Part shown: positions 17,258 through 25,606 of the stretch, piece by piece | Layout: every line of letters starts with the position of its first letter | How positions within the stretch are numbered: position 1 is the stretch's first letter | DNA from: an uncultured Flavobacteriales bacterium | GTDB taxonomy: Bacteria > Bacteroidota > Bacteroidia > Flavobacteriales_D > Sanyastnellaceae | Assembly (NCBI GenBank): GCA_938074325.1 | Contig: CALJFZ010000009.1 | Coordinates: 49,666-113,665 of the forward strand | DNA: 64,000 nt | Direction of reading: 5' to 3' | Notes under the pieces: generated by a model | What the model was told of the DNA's origin: nothing | The model's input: only the letters and a program-made list of their open reading frames with translations | The model's database searches: none | Program-made: the position numbers and the translations under genes

Positions 17258-18232
17258 ATGAAAAAAAATACGCTCCTCATTTCCGCAGCCATCGCCACTT
17301 TGGCGTTGTTAAACGGGTGTGTCACCATGAAACAATTCGACGAAGTTCAAATGGACCTGGACCGAATTGCGGAAGAAAATCGACGACTGACGTTATCGAA
17401 CCAAGATGGTGAGATCGAGCGGCGAGAACTGGCTGGACGCGTGGATGTTTTGACCGAAGCCAACGCACAACTTGCTCAAGACACCACCCGATTGGGCCGA
17501 TCCCTCAATGAAGCACTTCAAGACGTCAAAAAACTGGAAGACCTCAACGATGTACTGACATCGGAGAGCTCGTCCCGTATGGCAGCTATCAACGAAGAAA
17601 ATCGCGCCCTCTTGGAAGAACTCAGCAAGAACAGGGCTGAGTTGCAAGCCCAAGAGGATGATTTGCTGCAACTCAACACCGACCTGAATCAACGCGAGGC
17701 CGAATTGGCCCAACGCTCGCAACGCGTTCAAGAACTTGAAGGATTGTTGGCTTCCCGAGATGCTGCTGCAGAAGCCCTCAGGTCTCAATTGGCTCAGGCC
17801 CTCCTCGGATTTGCTGACAAGGGCTTGACTGTCGAACAACGCAACGGGAAAGTATACGTGAGCTTAGAAGCACAGCTTTTGTTCCCTTCTGGGTCTACTG
17901 CTATCAATGCAGAAGGAAAGCAAGCGCTTAAGGACCTGGCCCAAGTGGTGAGCACACAATCCAACTTGGAAATCATCGTCGAAGGTCACACAGACACGGA
18001 TCAACTGCGATCGGGCACCATTCCCCGAAACAACTGGGAGTTGAGTGTGCTGCGTTCCACAGCTGTGGTTGAAATACTGACATCCGCTGGCGTGACGCCA
18101 GAAGCGCTGTCAGCATCAGGCCGCAGCGAGTACCATCCGGTGGACCCAGACGATAAGGCACGCAACCGCCGCATCGAAATTGTACTCGCACCCAACCTGG
18201 ATGCGCTGTTCGATATCATTCGGGCGGAATAA
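17258..18232 (+). CDS. OmpA-family lipoprotein with coiled coil
   Basis: 324 residues. A lipobox LNGC places the lipidated Cys at 21. Residues 25-190 are a continuous heptad-rich helix (EENRRLTLSNQDGEIERREL and similar), long enough to span the periplasm. The C-terminal OmpA/Pal-like domain (about 205-315) binds peptidoglycan: LLFPSGSTAINAEGKQALKD, VEGHTDTDQLRSG, SASGRSEYHPVDPDD and NRRIEIVL are all present. The expected role is anchoring the outer membrane to the cell wall. The 125 bases upstream hold no gene; no confident promoter is seen. It converges with the DCGG lipoprotein gene after 12 bases. Confidence 0.92.
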   Translation: MKKNTLLISAAIATLALLNGCVTMKQFDEVQMDLDRIAEENRRLTLSNQDGEIERRELAGRVDVLTEANAQLAQDTTRLGRSLNEALQDVKKLEDLNDVLTSESSSRMAAINEENRALLEELSKNRAELQAQEDDLLQLNTDLNQREAELAQRSQRVQELEGLLASRDAAAEALRSQLAQALLGFADKGLTVEQRNGKVYVSLEAQLLFPSGSTAINAEGKQALKDLAQVVSTQSNLEIIVEGHTDTDQLRSGTIPRNNWELSVLRSTAVVEILTSAGVTPEALSASGRSEYHPVDPDDKARNRRIEIVLAPNLDALFDIIRAE

Positions 18233-18244
18233 CGCCCTCAGTTT

Positions 18245-19231
18245 TTACTGGATTTCCATCTGGAAGGCACCTTGAGCAATGTTCATGCTCTCACCGGTCA
18301 TTCCAACCGTAGTGCCCATGAAGGTGCCTACAACGAACCCTCCCGCCTGAGGATCAACGTACGTGATTTCCACAGTGACGCCTCCGCCGAAGTTGGTGCT
18401 GTAGCCGTTGGCTGCAGGGTCGGCGTAAGAGCACGAGCTGCCGGTCGCCATTGAACACTGTACCTGAGCCCCATCAATCCAACCGGTAATCGGTTGTTCA
18501 AGGATGAGTGCAAGGCCTGCGCCCGTAGCAGTCAAACCGCTGATTTCAATGGTGGTCCCGCTCAATGTAGCCGAAACACCAACCTCTGCTACTAACGTGG
18601 TTCCGTTTGCCTTCCAGGTCAAAATCGCCTCACACTCAGGGCAGTTTGCACCGCCGCAGTCAATGTACAATTCGTCGCCGTCCATGATGCCGTTGGCGCA
18701 GTTGACGCCGTCTGGGCAAGGGCCGCAGGTGATGTTGGGGTTATCACAAGGGAGGTAGATGTTCGATTCGTAGTTGCCACCGCAATCCACGCCGATTTCG
18801 TCCCCGTTCATCATATTATCGCAGCACGTGGGGCAAGGCTCGCAATCCGGTCCGCCGCAATCCACACCTTGCTCCAATCCGTTGAGCAAACCGTCGCCAC
18901 AGAGTTCACCGCACGCTACGCCGGTGTCTCCACCGCAATCGATGCCCGACTCTCCTGGATCTTGAACCCCATTGAAGCTGGGGTCACACGGATCGCATTC
19001 ACCGCCGCAATCCACCCACGTCTCTCCGAGCAAGGCATCGTATTGGCCGTTTTCACAAGGATCGCAAGCAGGGCAAATGGGGCCACCACAATCCACCAAT
19101 TCTTCGCCGTTGTTGAGAATGCCGTCGTAGCAATTTTCAGGAATCAAGTTGTCATCATTCAGACAACCCGTTGCCATTACCAGCAACATGATGACAGCAG
19201 AAGCGAGAGAGAATGAACCGAATTTCTTCAT
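18245..19231 (-). CDS. DCGG-repeat Cys-rich lipoprotein
   Basis: 328 residues from ATG 19231; ATG 19255 is an alternative. Lipobox MATGC puts the lipidated Cys at 23. Six copies of a motif NG..(D/L)..E..(V/I)DCGG follow at about 47, 74, 98, 124, 149 and 191, each usually followed by CxxC, giving a Cys-rich stalk. Residues 205-328 form a Ser/Thr/Gly-rich beta domain with a final FQMEIQ strand and no recognised family. Acidic residues in each repeat (GEELVDCGG, GDEIGVDCGG) suggest calcium binding or disulfide-stabilised knobs; this is inference. Probably surface-exposed on the outer membrane. Confidence 0.82.
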   Translation of the reverse strand: MKKFGSFSLASAVIMLLVMATGCLNDDNLIPENCYDGILNNGEELVDCGGPICPACDPCENGQYDALLGETWVDCGGECDPCDPSFNGVQDPGESGIDCGGDTGVACGELCGDGLLNGLEQGVDCGGPDCEPCPTCCDNMMNGDEIGVDCGGNYESNIYLPCDNPNITCGPCPDGVNCANGIMDGDELYIDCGGANCPECEAILTWKANGTTLVAEVGVSATLSGTTIEISGLTATGAGLALILEQPITGWIDGAQVQCSMATGSSCSYADPAANGYSTNFGGGVTVEITYVDPQAGGFVVGTFMGTTVGMTGESMNIAQGAFQMEIQ

Positions 19232-19352
19232 CGAGAATGAATTTGAGCGCAACATTGGCAAGGGTGTTTACCGTATTTTAGGCAGTGCAAGATAAGTTGA
19301 ACGCGTTTGAAAGCCACGGTTTGATGCAAATCCCTGTGGCACAGCCTGAAGA

Positions 19353-21122
19353 ATGACCACACCACTCCAATTATCGAATAGCTCTTGGATTGTGAAAGAG
19401 CAACCAAACCAGGACGCCGTCGCGCACCTCATGCAAAACGCCGGCCTCACGCAATTGGTTGCTTCCTTGCTCATTCAGCGCGGTTTTGAAGCGCAAGAGG
19501 ATGTTTTGGGATTCCTCAATCCCGCCCTTTCCGCCATGCACCACTCGCTGCTAATGAAGGACATGACGCAAGCTGTCATCCGTCTTCATCAAGCCATTGA
19601 AGACGAGGAACGCATCCTTGTTTACGGCGATTACGACGTGGATGGCACCACGGCGGTGGCGATGGTAGCCAGCTACCTAGAAGGAGTTGGTGGCCAAGTC
19701 GAGACGTACATCCCTCACCGATACGATGAAGGTTACGGAGTGAGCATGGAGGGGGTGAAATACGCTTCTGAAAATCGATTTTCACTGATGATTACGCTCG
19801 ACTGCGGGACCAAGGATTTTGAGCCTTTGGCCGATGCTGCCGAGCGCGGGATTGATGTGATTGTGTGCGATCACCACCTGCCCGAAGACACGTTGCCTGC
19901 TGCTTTCGCCGTTCTGAATCCCAAGCGATCAGATTGCCCTTACCCTTTCAAAGAATTGTCGGGTTGTGGCGTGGCCTTCAAGCTGCTGCAATCCCTCGCC
20001 AATCGGATGGATTTGCCGGAAAGTGGCATTTACGAAGAACTGGATTTGGTGGCCATTAGCATCGGAGCAGACCTCGTGGATCTGCAAGGAGAAAACCGCA
20101 TCATGGCGTCACAAGGACTGCGTCAATTGCGGAAACGTCAACGGCCCGGCATTCTCGCCTTAATGCGCGCCGCGGATATCCACCAAGCCCCTCGCACCAT
20201 CCGGGACATCAGCTTCACATTGGGGCCTCGAATCAACGCCGCAGGAAGAATGGACCATGCCCAACGCGTGGTCGACCTGCTGATGGAGAAAAGTGATGCC
20301 CGTGCAGCTGAAATGGCTCGAGAAATAGAGGAAATGAATCACCGCCGCCGCGAGGTGGACGAGGCCACCACGAATGAAGCGCTCATCCAATTGGAGCAGA
20401 CCCCAGAAGAAAACTTCTGCAACATCGTTCACGGAACGGATTGGCACCGAGGCGTAGTGGGGATTGTGGCGAGTCGGATGATTGAACACCGCTACCGCCC
20501 TTCAGTGGTGCTTTCTGAAGAAGATGGCATCCTCATTGGAAGCGCTCGATCCGTCGATGGCGTGGACATCCACGAAGCCTTGGAGACGTGCGAAGACCTC
20601 TTGCTGCAATTTGGAGGGCACACAATGGCCGCCGGACTCAGCCTTGAATTGACGCATCTCGATGCGTTCAAAGAACGGCTCAACAACGCTGTCAAAAGCC
20701 AGCTCCAAGGGAATCCGCCCAAACCCATCATCCGATGCGACCGGGAGGTTCACATTTCCGAGTTGTCACTTGAAGCGCTGAAGGAGCTGGAGCAACTGGA
20801 ACCGTTTGGCCCGGGAAATGCAACTCCCGTATTCATCCTCCGCAACGTGGTCTCCGTCCGTCCTCCGCGCACCATCGGCAACCAAGGACGGCACTTGAAA
20901 ATTACCATCCGAGACCCCGAGTTCGACGGGCCTACCATCGACGCCATCGGGTGGAACATGGGCGAGATGGCGCCGCAAATCAAGCAAAACAAGCCCATTG
21001 ACTTGGCTTTTACCTTGGTAAAAAACACTTGGAAACCGCGCGGTTGGCAAAACCGCACGGAGCTCAACCTTCACTTGCGAGCCATTCAGCCGGCAGACGG
21101 TGCGGCAGGAGCCTCCGCTTGA
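19353..21122 (+). CDS. recJ: Single-stranded-DNA-specific exonuclease RecJ
   Basis: 589 residues, the usual length. 5'-3' ssDNA exonuclease in recombination and mismatch repair. DHH phosphoesterase motifs are seen in order: VYGDYDVDGTTAVAM (motif I), LDCGTKD (II), VCDHHLPED (III, the DHH box), and ISIGADLVDL (IV). The DHHA1 region has RDISFTLGPRINAAGRMDHA, then HRGVVGIVASR and LQFGGHTMAAGLSLE, and an OB domain occupies the C-terminus. Its last 37 bases overlap the 3' end of the convergent mscS gene, so the two stop regions are shared. Confidence 0.96.
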   Translation: MTTPLQLSNSSWIVKEQPNQDAVAHLMQNAGLTQLVASLLIQRGFEAQEDVLGFLNPALSAMHHSLLMKDMTQAVIRLHQAIEDEERILVYGDYDVDGTTAVAMVASYLEGVGGQVETYIPHRYDEGYGVSMEGVKYASENRFSLMITLDCGTKDFEPLADAAERGIDVIVCDHHLPEDTLPAAFAVLNPKRSDCPYPFKELSGCGVAFKLLQSLANRMDLPESGIYEELDLVAISIGADLVDLQGENRIMASQGLRQLRKRQRPGILALMRAADIHQAPRTIRDISFTLGPRINAAGRMDHAQRVVDLLMEKSDARAAEMAREIEEMNHRRREVDEATTNEALIQLEQTPEENFCNIVHGTDWHRGVVGIVASRMIEHRYRPSVVLSEEDGILIGSARSVDGVDIHEALETCEDLLLQFGGHTMAAGLSLELTHLDAFKERLNNAVKSQLQGNPPKPIIRCDREVHISELSLEALKELEQLEPFGPGNATPVFILRNVVSVRPPRTIGNQGRHLKITIRDPEFDGPTIDAIGWNMGEMAPQIKQNKPIDLAFTLVKNTWKPRGWQNRTELNLHLRAIQPADGAAGASA

Positions 21123-21931
21123 TGCACGTGAACTTCCCGCTGAGGGAAAGGGATCTTGATGCCGTTGGTGCGGAACGCCTCTTCAATTCTGAAGCGAATG
21201 TTACTGGCTATCAACTTGCGCATGAAAGGCTTCTCAATCCAGAAGTAAACCGTGAATTGGAGGGCAGAGTCGCCAAAGTCGTTGAACAAGACAGCGGTTT
21301 GATCTCGCCGTATGACTTCACTTTCTGCATTCGCGGATTCGAGCAAAATGGTTTTCACACGCTCAACATCTGTTCCATAAGCCACACCCGCGTCCACTGA
21401 AATCAGGGTCGCGGATTCGCCCTGGGTGAAATTCCGGACCGTTTGACCCGAAATAAGCCCGTTCGGGATGACCATGAGGTTGCCAAATCGGGTAACCACA
21501 CGCGTCGAACGCAAATCGATGCGCTCCACACGCACCATCATGCCGTCTACTTCCAGCTCGTCACCTACGCGAACACCGCCTTCAAAAAGCAGCACAAATC
21601 CCGAGACAACGTCATTGAAGAAGTTTTGCAGCCCGATGCCCACGCCCACCAACAACGCCGCGGAACTCGCCCAAAATACGGTCAGATCGATGTCCGCAGT
21701 TTCCAACGCAATCACGACGACCATGAAGTAAACGACGGTGCGTACCAGCCGCATCACCATGAAGCGCGTCCCCTCCTCGAAATTGGCATTGCGAAGGAAC
21801 TTTCGCAGCACGTAACGAAGCGCCCAAATGACCCCCTGCGACACAGCAATGACGCTGAAGAACATCAAAATGGAGTGCAGTGACAACTCGAATGAGCCGA
21901 TGTCAATGGTGGTATCAAGGAATTCCTTCAT
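21086..21931 (-). CDS. mscS: Small-conductance mechanosensitive channel, MscS family
   Basis: 281 residues. An inner-membrane channel that releases solutes on hypo-osmotic shock. Hydrophobic segments lie near 15-35, 60-80 and 85-110; the third contains the pore-lining Ala/Gly pattern (SSAALLVGVGIGLQNFFNDVV). The beta domain follows with VRVGDELEVDGMMVRVERID and LRSTRVVTRFGNLMVIPNG, both family hallmarks, then a C-terminal alpha-beta domain. It overlaps recJ tail to tail. dnaG is 9 bases upstream on the same strand, so the two may form an operon. Confidence 0.94.
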   Translation of the reverse strand: MKEFLDTTIDIGSFELSLHSILMFFSVIAVSQGVIWALRYVLRKFLRNANFEEGTRFMVMRLVRTVVYFMVVVIALETADIDLTVFWASSAALLVGVGIGLQNFFNDVVSGFVLLFEGGVRVGDELEVDGMMVRVERIDLRSTRVVTRFGNLMVIPNGLISGQTVRNFTQGESATLISVDAGVAYGTDVERVKTILLESANAESEVIRRDQTAVLFNDFGDSALQFTVYFWIEKPFMRKLIASNIRFRIEEAFRTNGIKIPFPQREVHVHQAEAPAAPSAG

Positions 21932-21940
21932 CGGTTGAAA

Positions 21941-23986
21941 TTAGGGAAGAATCGTGGTTCCAGTGTATTGGGTGATGTTGCGCTTTTGTTCGTCCAGAGC
22001 TTTCCGTCGTTCAAGCAATTGGCGCATGCTGGAAATCGCCGTCTCATCGTTCTGTTCAATCGCCTCATTCAGATCGGACAACTGATCTTGAATCTCGGCG
22101 ATCTCCCGGAGGTTGTCATTGAGCTTCAACAAATGGAGGGAATCCATCAGCGCCTTGTTCAATTGGTCTTCCTCTCGGGTGCTGTAGATCTGGTGCACCT
22201 CTGCCCACCGAACGCTGACCTTGTGCTTATCGACCAAGGCTCCGACCACGAAGGCCTGTACCTCCGGGTCGGGGTGCTTCATGAAGTCCTCCATCTTCGG
22301 CACTGATTCGGAAGCAGCGTGGGTCAAAAAGACCCCGTACACTTCCCGAAACACGTCGTGTTTTACTTCAAAACTGAGGCTTTGCATGTAAGCGACGACG
22401 TACCGTGCAAACGCCATGGTTGCAGGAGTTTCGGCTTCCGGAGTAGCTGGCGGGGTGAAGTCCAATTCGCCAAATTTCAGCATGCGGCGAACCAGGTCCC
22501 GTTCAATGACTGTTCTGCGGGCGTCCATTTCCGCCACAGCACCGCCTAAAACCGGGTCAAGAGAAGGCGGCGCGTGCTCGTCCGACCAATCTGGCGCCGC
22601 ATGCACGGGCGGTGGAGGGGCTTGCTCCCCCAGGCGTTGTTTTCGGAATTCCTCTCGCTTCAGGGCCTTTTGCTCCTCCAGCAATTTGGCCCGAATCAGT
22701 TTGTTGATTTCCGACTGGAGCACATCTTCCGACAAGGCCAACTCTTCCGAAGCCAACTTCAGGTAGACCCCTTGCTGGATGGCATCCGGTATGACCGCAA
22801 TGGACCCCAGAATGCTGTGGATCATCTCCGTCCGCTTCACCGGATCATCCGCGGATTCACGGCCCAACAGATCCAACTTAAACGCCACAAAATCCTTGGC
22901 TTCTTCGTCAATGTGGCGCTTCAAGACGTCTGCCGGTACTTTCTTGCTGTAGCTGTCGGGATCGTCGCCGTCTGGGAATAGAACCACGTTGACGTTCAAG
23001 CCCTCCGCGAGCAACAAATCCACCCCTCGCAACGAGGCACGAATGCCCGCTGCATCGCCGTCAAAAAGCACCGTGATGTTCTTCGTGTACCGCCGGATGA
23101 GCTTGATCTGGTTGACGGTCAACGCCGTCCCGCTGGAAGAGACCACGTGCTCAATTCCGGCCTGATGCAAGGCCATGACGTCCGTGTACCCTTCCACCAG
23201 CAGCACCCGGTCCTCTTTCGCGATGGCCGGCTTGGCCAAATGCATGCCGAAAAGCACATCGCCCTTGTGGTACAGGATGCTTTCCGGGCTATTGAAGTAT
23301 TTGGCAACCTTTTTCTCCTTGCTCAGGGTTCGTCCTCCGAATGCAATCGACCGGCCCGTGATGTCCCGGATGGGGAACATGACGCGCCCCTTGAAAAAGT
23401 CCCAGAGCTTGCCATCCTTGTCTTTTGCCAATCCCAAAGCCAACAGTCGCTCCGGCTCATACCCCGCCTCAATCGCCGCTGTGCTCATGGCATCCCAGCT
23501 ATCGGGGCAATAGCCAATTTTGAACGTCTTCAATGTCTCCGCTCGGAACCCCCGGCTTTCGAAATAACTCAACCCAATCGCTCGGCCCTCCTCGGTCTCG
23601 TGCAATTGGGTGGTCAGCCAGTTCTGCGCCCACGCATTCAAAGCCAGCAAACTTTCGCGTTCAGAGCGCGCCTGTTGCTGCTCGGGCGTCATCTCCTCCT
23701 CTTCAATTTCGATGCCGTATCGTTCAGCCAGTTGCTTGATCGCCTGAGGGAAACTCAATTTCTCGAGTTCCATCAAAAAGGTCACAACGCTGCCGCCCTT
23801 GTCGCTCGAAAAACACTTAAAAATGCCCTTTTCCGGCAACACATAAAAAGATGGCGTCTTCTCGTTGGTGAATGGGCTCAAGCCCCGCAAGGCGCTTCCC
23901 GATTTCTTCAATTCCACGTAATCACCGATGACCTCCTCGATTACGGCGGTCTGCAACACTTGGTCAACGGTGGAAGCGGGGATCAT
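21941..23986 (-). CDS. dnaG: DNA primase
   Basis: 681 residues. Synthesises RNA primers at the replication fork. The N-terminal domain aligns with the CHC2 zinc domain (GLSPFTNEKTPSFYV..KGIFKCFSSDKGG), but three of the four zinc ligands are replaced (Ser, Thr, Ser in place of Cys, His, Cys). Similar replacement is common in Flavobacteriia. The TOPRIM domain is intact: LLVEGYTDVMALHQAGIEHV and LFDGDAAGIRASLRGVD. RNA polymerase-like motifs include FKGRVMFPIRDITGRSIAFG. The C-terminal 200 residues contain the helicase-binding region. A TACATTTG -7 box lies 18 bases upstream. Confidence 0.95.
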   Translation of the reverse strand: MIPASTVDQVLQTAVIEEVIGDYVELKKSGSALRGLSPFTNEKTPSFYVLPEKGIFKCFSSDKGGSVVTFLMELEKLSFPQAIKQLAERYGIEIEEEEMTPEQQQARSERESLLALNAWAQNWLTTQLHETEEGRAIGLSYFESRGFRAETLKTFKIGYCPDSWDAMSTAAIEAGYEPERLLALGLAKDKDGKLWDFFKGRVMFPIRDITGRSIAFGGRTLSKEKKVAKYFNSPESILYHKGDVLFGMHLAKPAIAKEDRVLLVEGYTDVMALHQAGIEHVVSSSGTALTVNQIKLIRRYTKNITVLFDGDAAGIRASLRGVDLLLAEGLNVNVVLFPDGDDPDSYSKKVPADVLKRHIDEEAKDFVAFKLDLLGRESADDPVKRTEMIHSILGSIAVIPDAIQQGVYLKLASEELALSEDVLQSEINKLIRAKLLEEQKALKREEFRKQRLGEQAPPPPVHAAPDWSDEHAPPSLDPVLGGAVAEMDARRTVIERDLVRRMLKFGELDFTPPATPEAETPATMAFARYVVAYMQSLSFEVKHDVFREVYGVFLTHAASESVPKMEDFMKHPDPEVQAFVVGALVDKHKVSVRWAEVHQIYSTREEDQLNKALMDSLHLLKLNDNLREIAEIQDQLSDLNEAIEQNDETAISSMRQLLERRKALDEQKRNITQYTGTTILP

Positions 23987-24004
23987 GGCAATTCAGGGAT
24001 TGAC

Positions 24005-24012
24005 CAAATGTA
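24005..24012 (-). promoter_or_regulatory. -7 box of dnaG
   Basis: TACATTTG on the minus strand, an exact match to TAnnTTTG, 18 bases before the dnaG ATG. It lies downstream of an intrinsic terminator on the same strand, so dnaG is insulated from transcription arriving from the candidate small RNA. Confidence 0.5.
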
Positions 24013-24040
24013 CGGACGACACATGCAAATTGTAGCGCAC

Positions 24041-24152
24041 AAAAAAAGACCCCACGCCGTTGCCCGGGGTCCTCTTTCTTGGTCTGATGAGACCGAACCT
24101 AAAACCTGACTGCTTGAACGACCTGCGGCGTTCGAACAGGTGAGAAAACTCT
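24041..24152 (-). ncRNA. Candidate structured small RNA, about 110 nt
   Basis: The gap between the divergent dnaG and histidine kinase genes carries a strong minus-strand intrinsic terminator: GACCCC/GGGGTC (24048-24071), then seven T. No protein gene lies upstream of it on that strand, so something else must be transcribed. A perfect -7 box TAGGTTTG sits at 24156-24163. Between them are three further perfect hairpins: GAGA/TCTC (24142-24153), ACCTG/CAGGT (24121-24141) and GGTCT/AGACC (24081-24094). There is no ATG in the segment. I infer a noncoding RNA of about 110 nt. No match to 6S, SRP, RNase P or tmRNA was recognised. An alternative is that the segment is only leader DNA for the kinase gene. 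Confidence 0.5.
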
Positions 24153-24155
24153 CCG

Positions 24156-24163
24156 CAAACCTA
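24156..24163 (-). promoter_or_regulatory. -7 box of the candidate small RNA
   Basis: TAGGTTTG on the minus strand, an exact TAnnTTTG match, directly before the first hairpin. No -33 TTTG was found 19-20 bases upstream, which lowers confidence. Confidence 0.4.
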
Positions 24164-24264
24164 TCCCGTTGGGTTGTTGGCCATGTGACGGATTTGTTAA
24201 CGGTTGTTGAAGTTTCATGGCCGCCGCACCGCTCGATGCACAAGGGCTTAACTTCGCTCAACCC

Positions 24265-25605
24265 ATGAGTGCGAAAAAGAAACCCACCATCCCCTGGTTC
24301 TTGCTTGCCATGGTGCTTGCCTTCGTCACGATGAGCACCATTCAAATTGTTTGGCTTCGCTCCTCGGTTCAAATGCGGGAACAGCTTTTCGATGACAACG
24401 TATATCACTCGTTGAATCAGGTGAGCGAGATGCTGACAAAGACGTCTACGGGGATGCTGCAGATTGATTTGGAAGCCTTGGCACCGACGGAGGGATCGTC
24501 TGGAATCATCCAAGAAAAAAAATCCATAGGAAGCGGTTTGGATGCCGACGAAGTTCGCATGCTCAACCGCGTCGAAGCCTTGCGCATTGACAGCGTGATT
24601 CCTGAGATTTTGGAAGCACACGGCATTGATATTGCATCCGTGATGGCGGTATTTGACCGGTACGGACAGCCGGTGCGTCTGAAAGAAGAAGACGTGCCGT
24701 ACCGCGAAGCGCTGGAGAACTCCGTGCACCGCATTTCCATCAACAGCTTGAGCCTCCGCCTTTATTTCCCTGAAAAAGGGAGGTTTTTGCTGCACAACCT
24801 ACTCGGTCAATTTGCTTTGACAGGGTTGATGCTCGCCATCATTGCTTGGGGATTTTTCACCGCGGTCATCGGCGCTGCACGAAACAAACGGATTGATCGC
24901 ATCAGACGGGACCTGATGAACAACCTGACGCACGAGCTGAAAACGCCCATCAGCACGATTGGATTGGCCTCTGAAGCCCTCAAAGATCCCGATATGCAAA
25001 AGGATGCGGAAGGGGTAAACTATTACATCGGCCTCATCAATGAAGAAAATAAACGCCTCGGCATGCTGGTCGAAAACGTGCTGCAGGCCAGTTTGGCAGA
25101 GTCGGGAAAAATGCAACTGTTCAAGCACACCTTGAACGTGCACGACCTCATCCGAGAGGTTTTGAAGAATGTCGCCATTCAAGTTCGCAAACACGGCGGC
25201 AAGGTCGAACTCGAGTTGGAGGCAGAAGAACCCATGGTACACGGGGACAAGGTGCACCTGAGCAACGTCGTTTTCAACTTGGTAGACAACGCCATCAAAT
25301 ACGCGGACGGAGATTTGAGGCTGACAATTTCCAGCGTTCAGACAACAGATGGAGTGGAATTGCGTTTCAGTGACAACGGCATGGGCATCGCCAAAGAGCA
25401 TTTAGGCAAGGTATTTGATAGACTCTATCGCGTGCCTACCGGTAACGTGCACGATGTGAAAGGATTTGGATTGGGATTGAGTTATGTCAAAACCGTCATC
25501 GACCGCCACAATGGATCCATTCGCGTCGAAAGCGAACCCGGCAAGGGAAGCACCTTCATCGTGATGTTGCCGCGCACAGAAATTGAATTGAAGAAAACCG
25601 ATTGA
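24265..25605 (+). CDS. Sensor histidine kinase
   Basis: 446 residues from ATG 24265. An N-terminal transmembrane segment (about 10-32) is followed by a periplasmic sensor of about 145 residues and a second membrane segment (about 180-204). HisKA has the H-box NNLTHELKTPISTIG with His223. HATPase_c motifs are NLVDNAIKYADG (N), FSDNGMGIAKEHL (G1), RLYRVPTGNVHDVKGFGLGL (F/G2). Autophosphorylates and passes phosphate to the regulator encoded next. The start is chosen because TAACTTCG (24249-24256) lies eight bases upstream; an in-frame ATG 16 codons earlier (24217) is possible. The signal sensed is unknown. Confidence 0.93.
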   Translation: MSAKKKPTIPWFLLAMVLAFVTMSTIQIVWLRSSVQMREQLFDDNVYHSLNQVSEMLTKTSTGMLQIDLEALAPTEGSSGIIQEKKSIGSGLDADEVRMLNRVEALRIDSVIPEILEAHGIDIASVMAVFDRYGQPVRLKEEDVPYREALENSVHRISINSLSLRLYFPEKGRFLLHNLLGQFALTGLMLAIIAWGFFTAVIGAARNKRIDRIRRDLMNNLTHELKTPISTIGLASEALKDPDMQKDAEGVNYYIGLINEENKRLGMLVENVLQASLAESGKMQLFKHTLNVHDLIREVLKNVAIQVRKHGGKVELELEAEEPMVHGDKVHLSNVVFNLVDNAIKYADGDLRLTISSVQTTDGVELRFSDNGMGIAKEHLGKVFDRLYRVPTGNVHDVKGFGLGLSYVKTVIDRHNGSIRVESEPGKGSTFIVMLPRTEIELKKTD

Positions 25606-25606
25606 C

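Noticed and set aside
24075..24141. tRNA-like words (TTCGAAC, GAACCTAAA) upstream of the histidine kinase
   Set aside because: No acceptor, D or anticodon arm can be built; the segment is better explained by simple hairpins of a small RNA.
24217..24264. Earlier ATG for the histidine kinase
   Set aside because: Possible, but the segment gives an unusual soluble N-terminus and contains TAACTTCG, which looks like the -7 box for the ATG at 24265.
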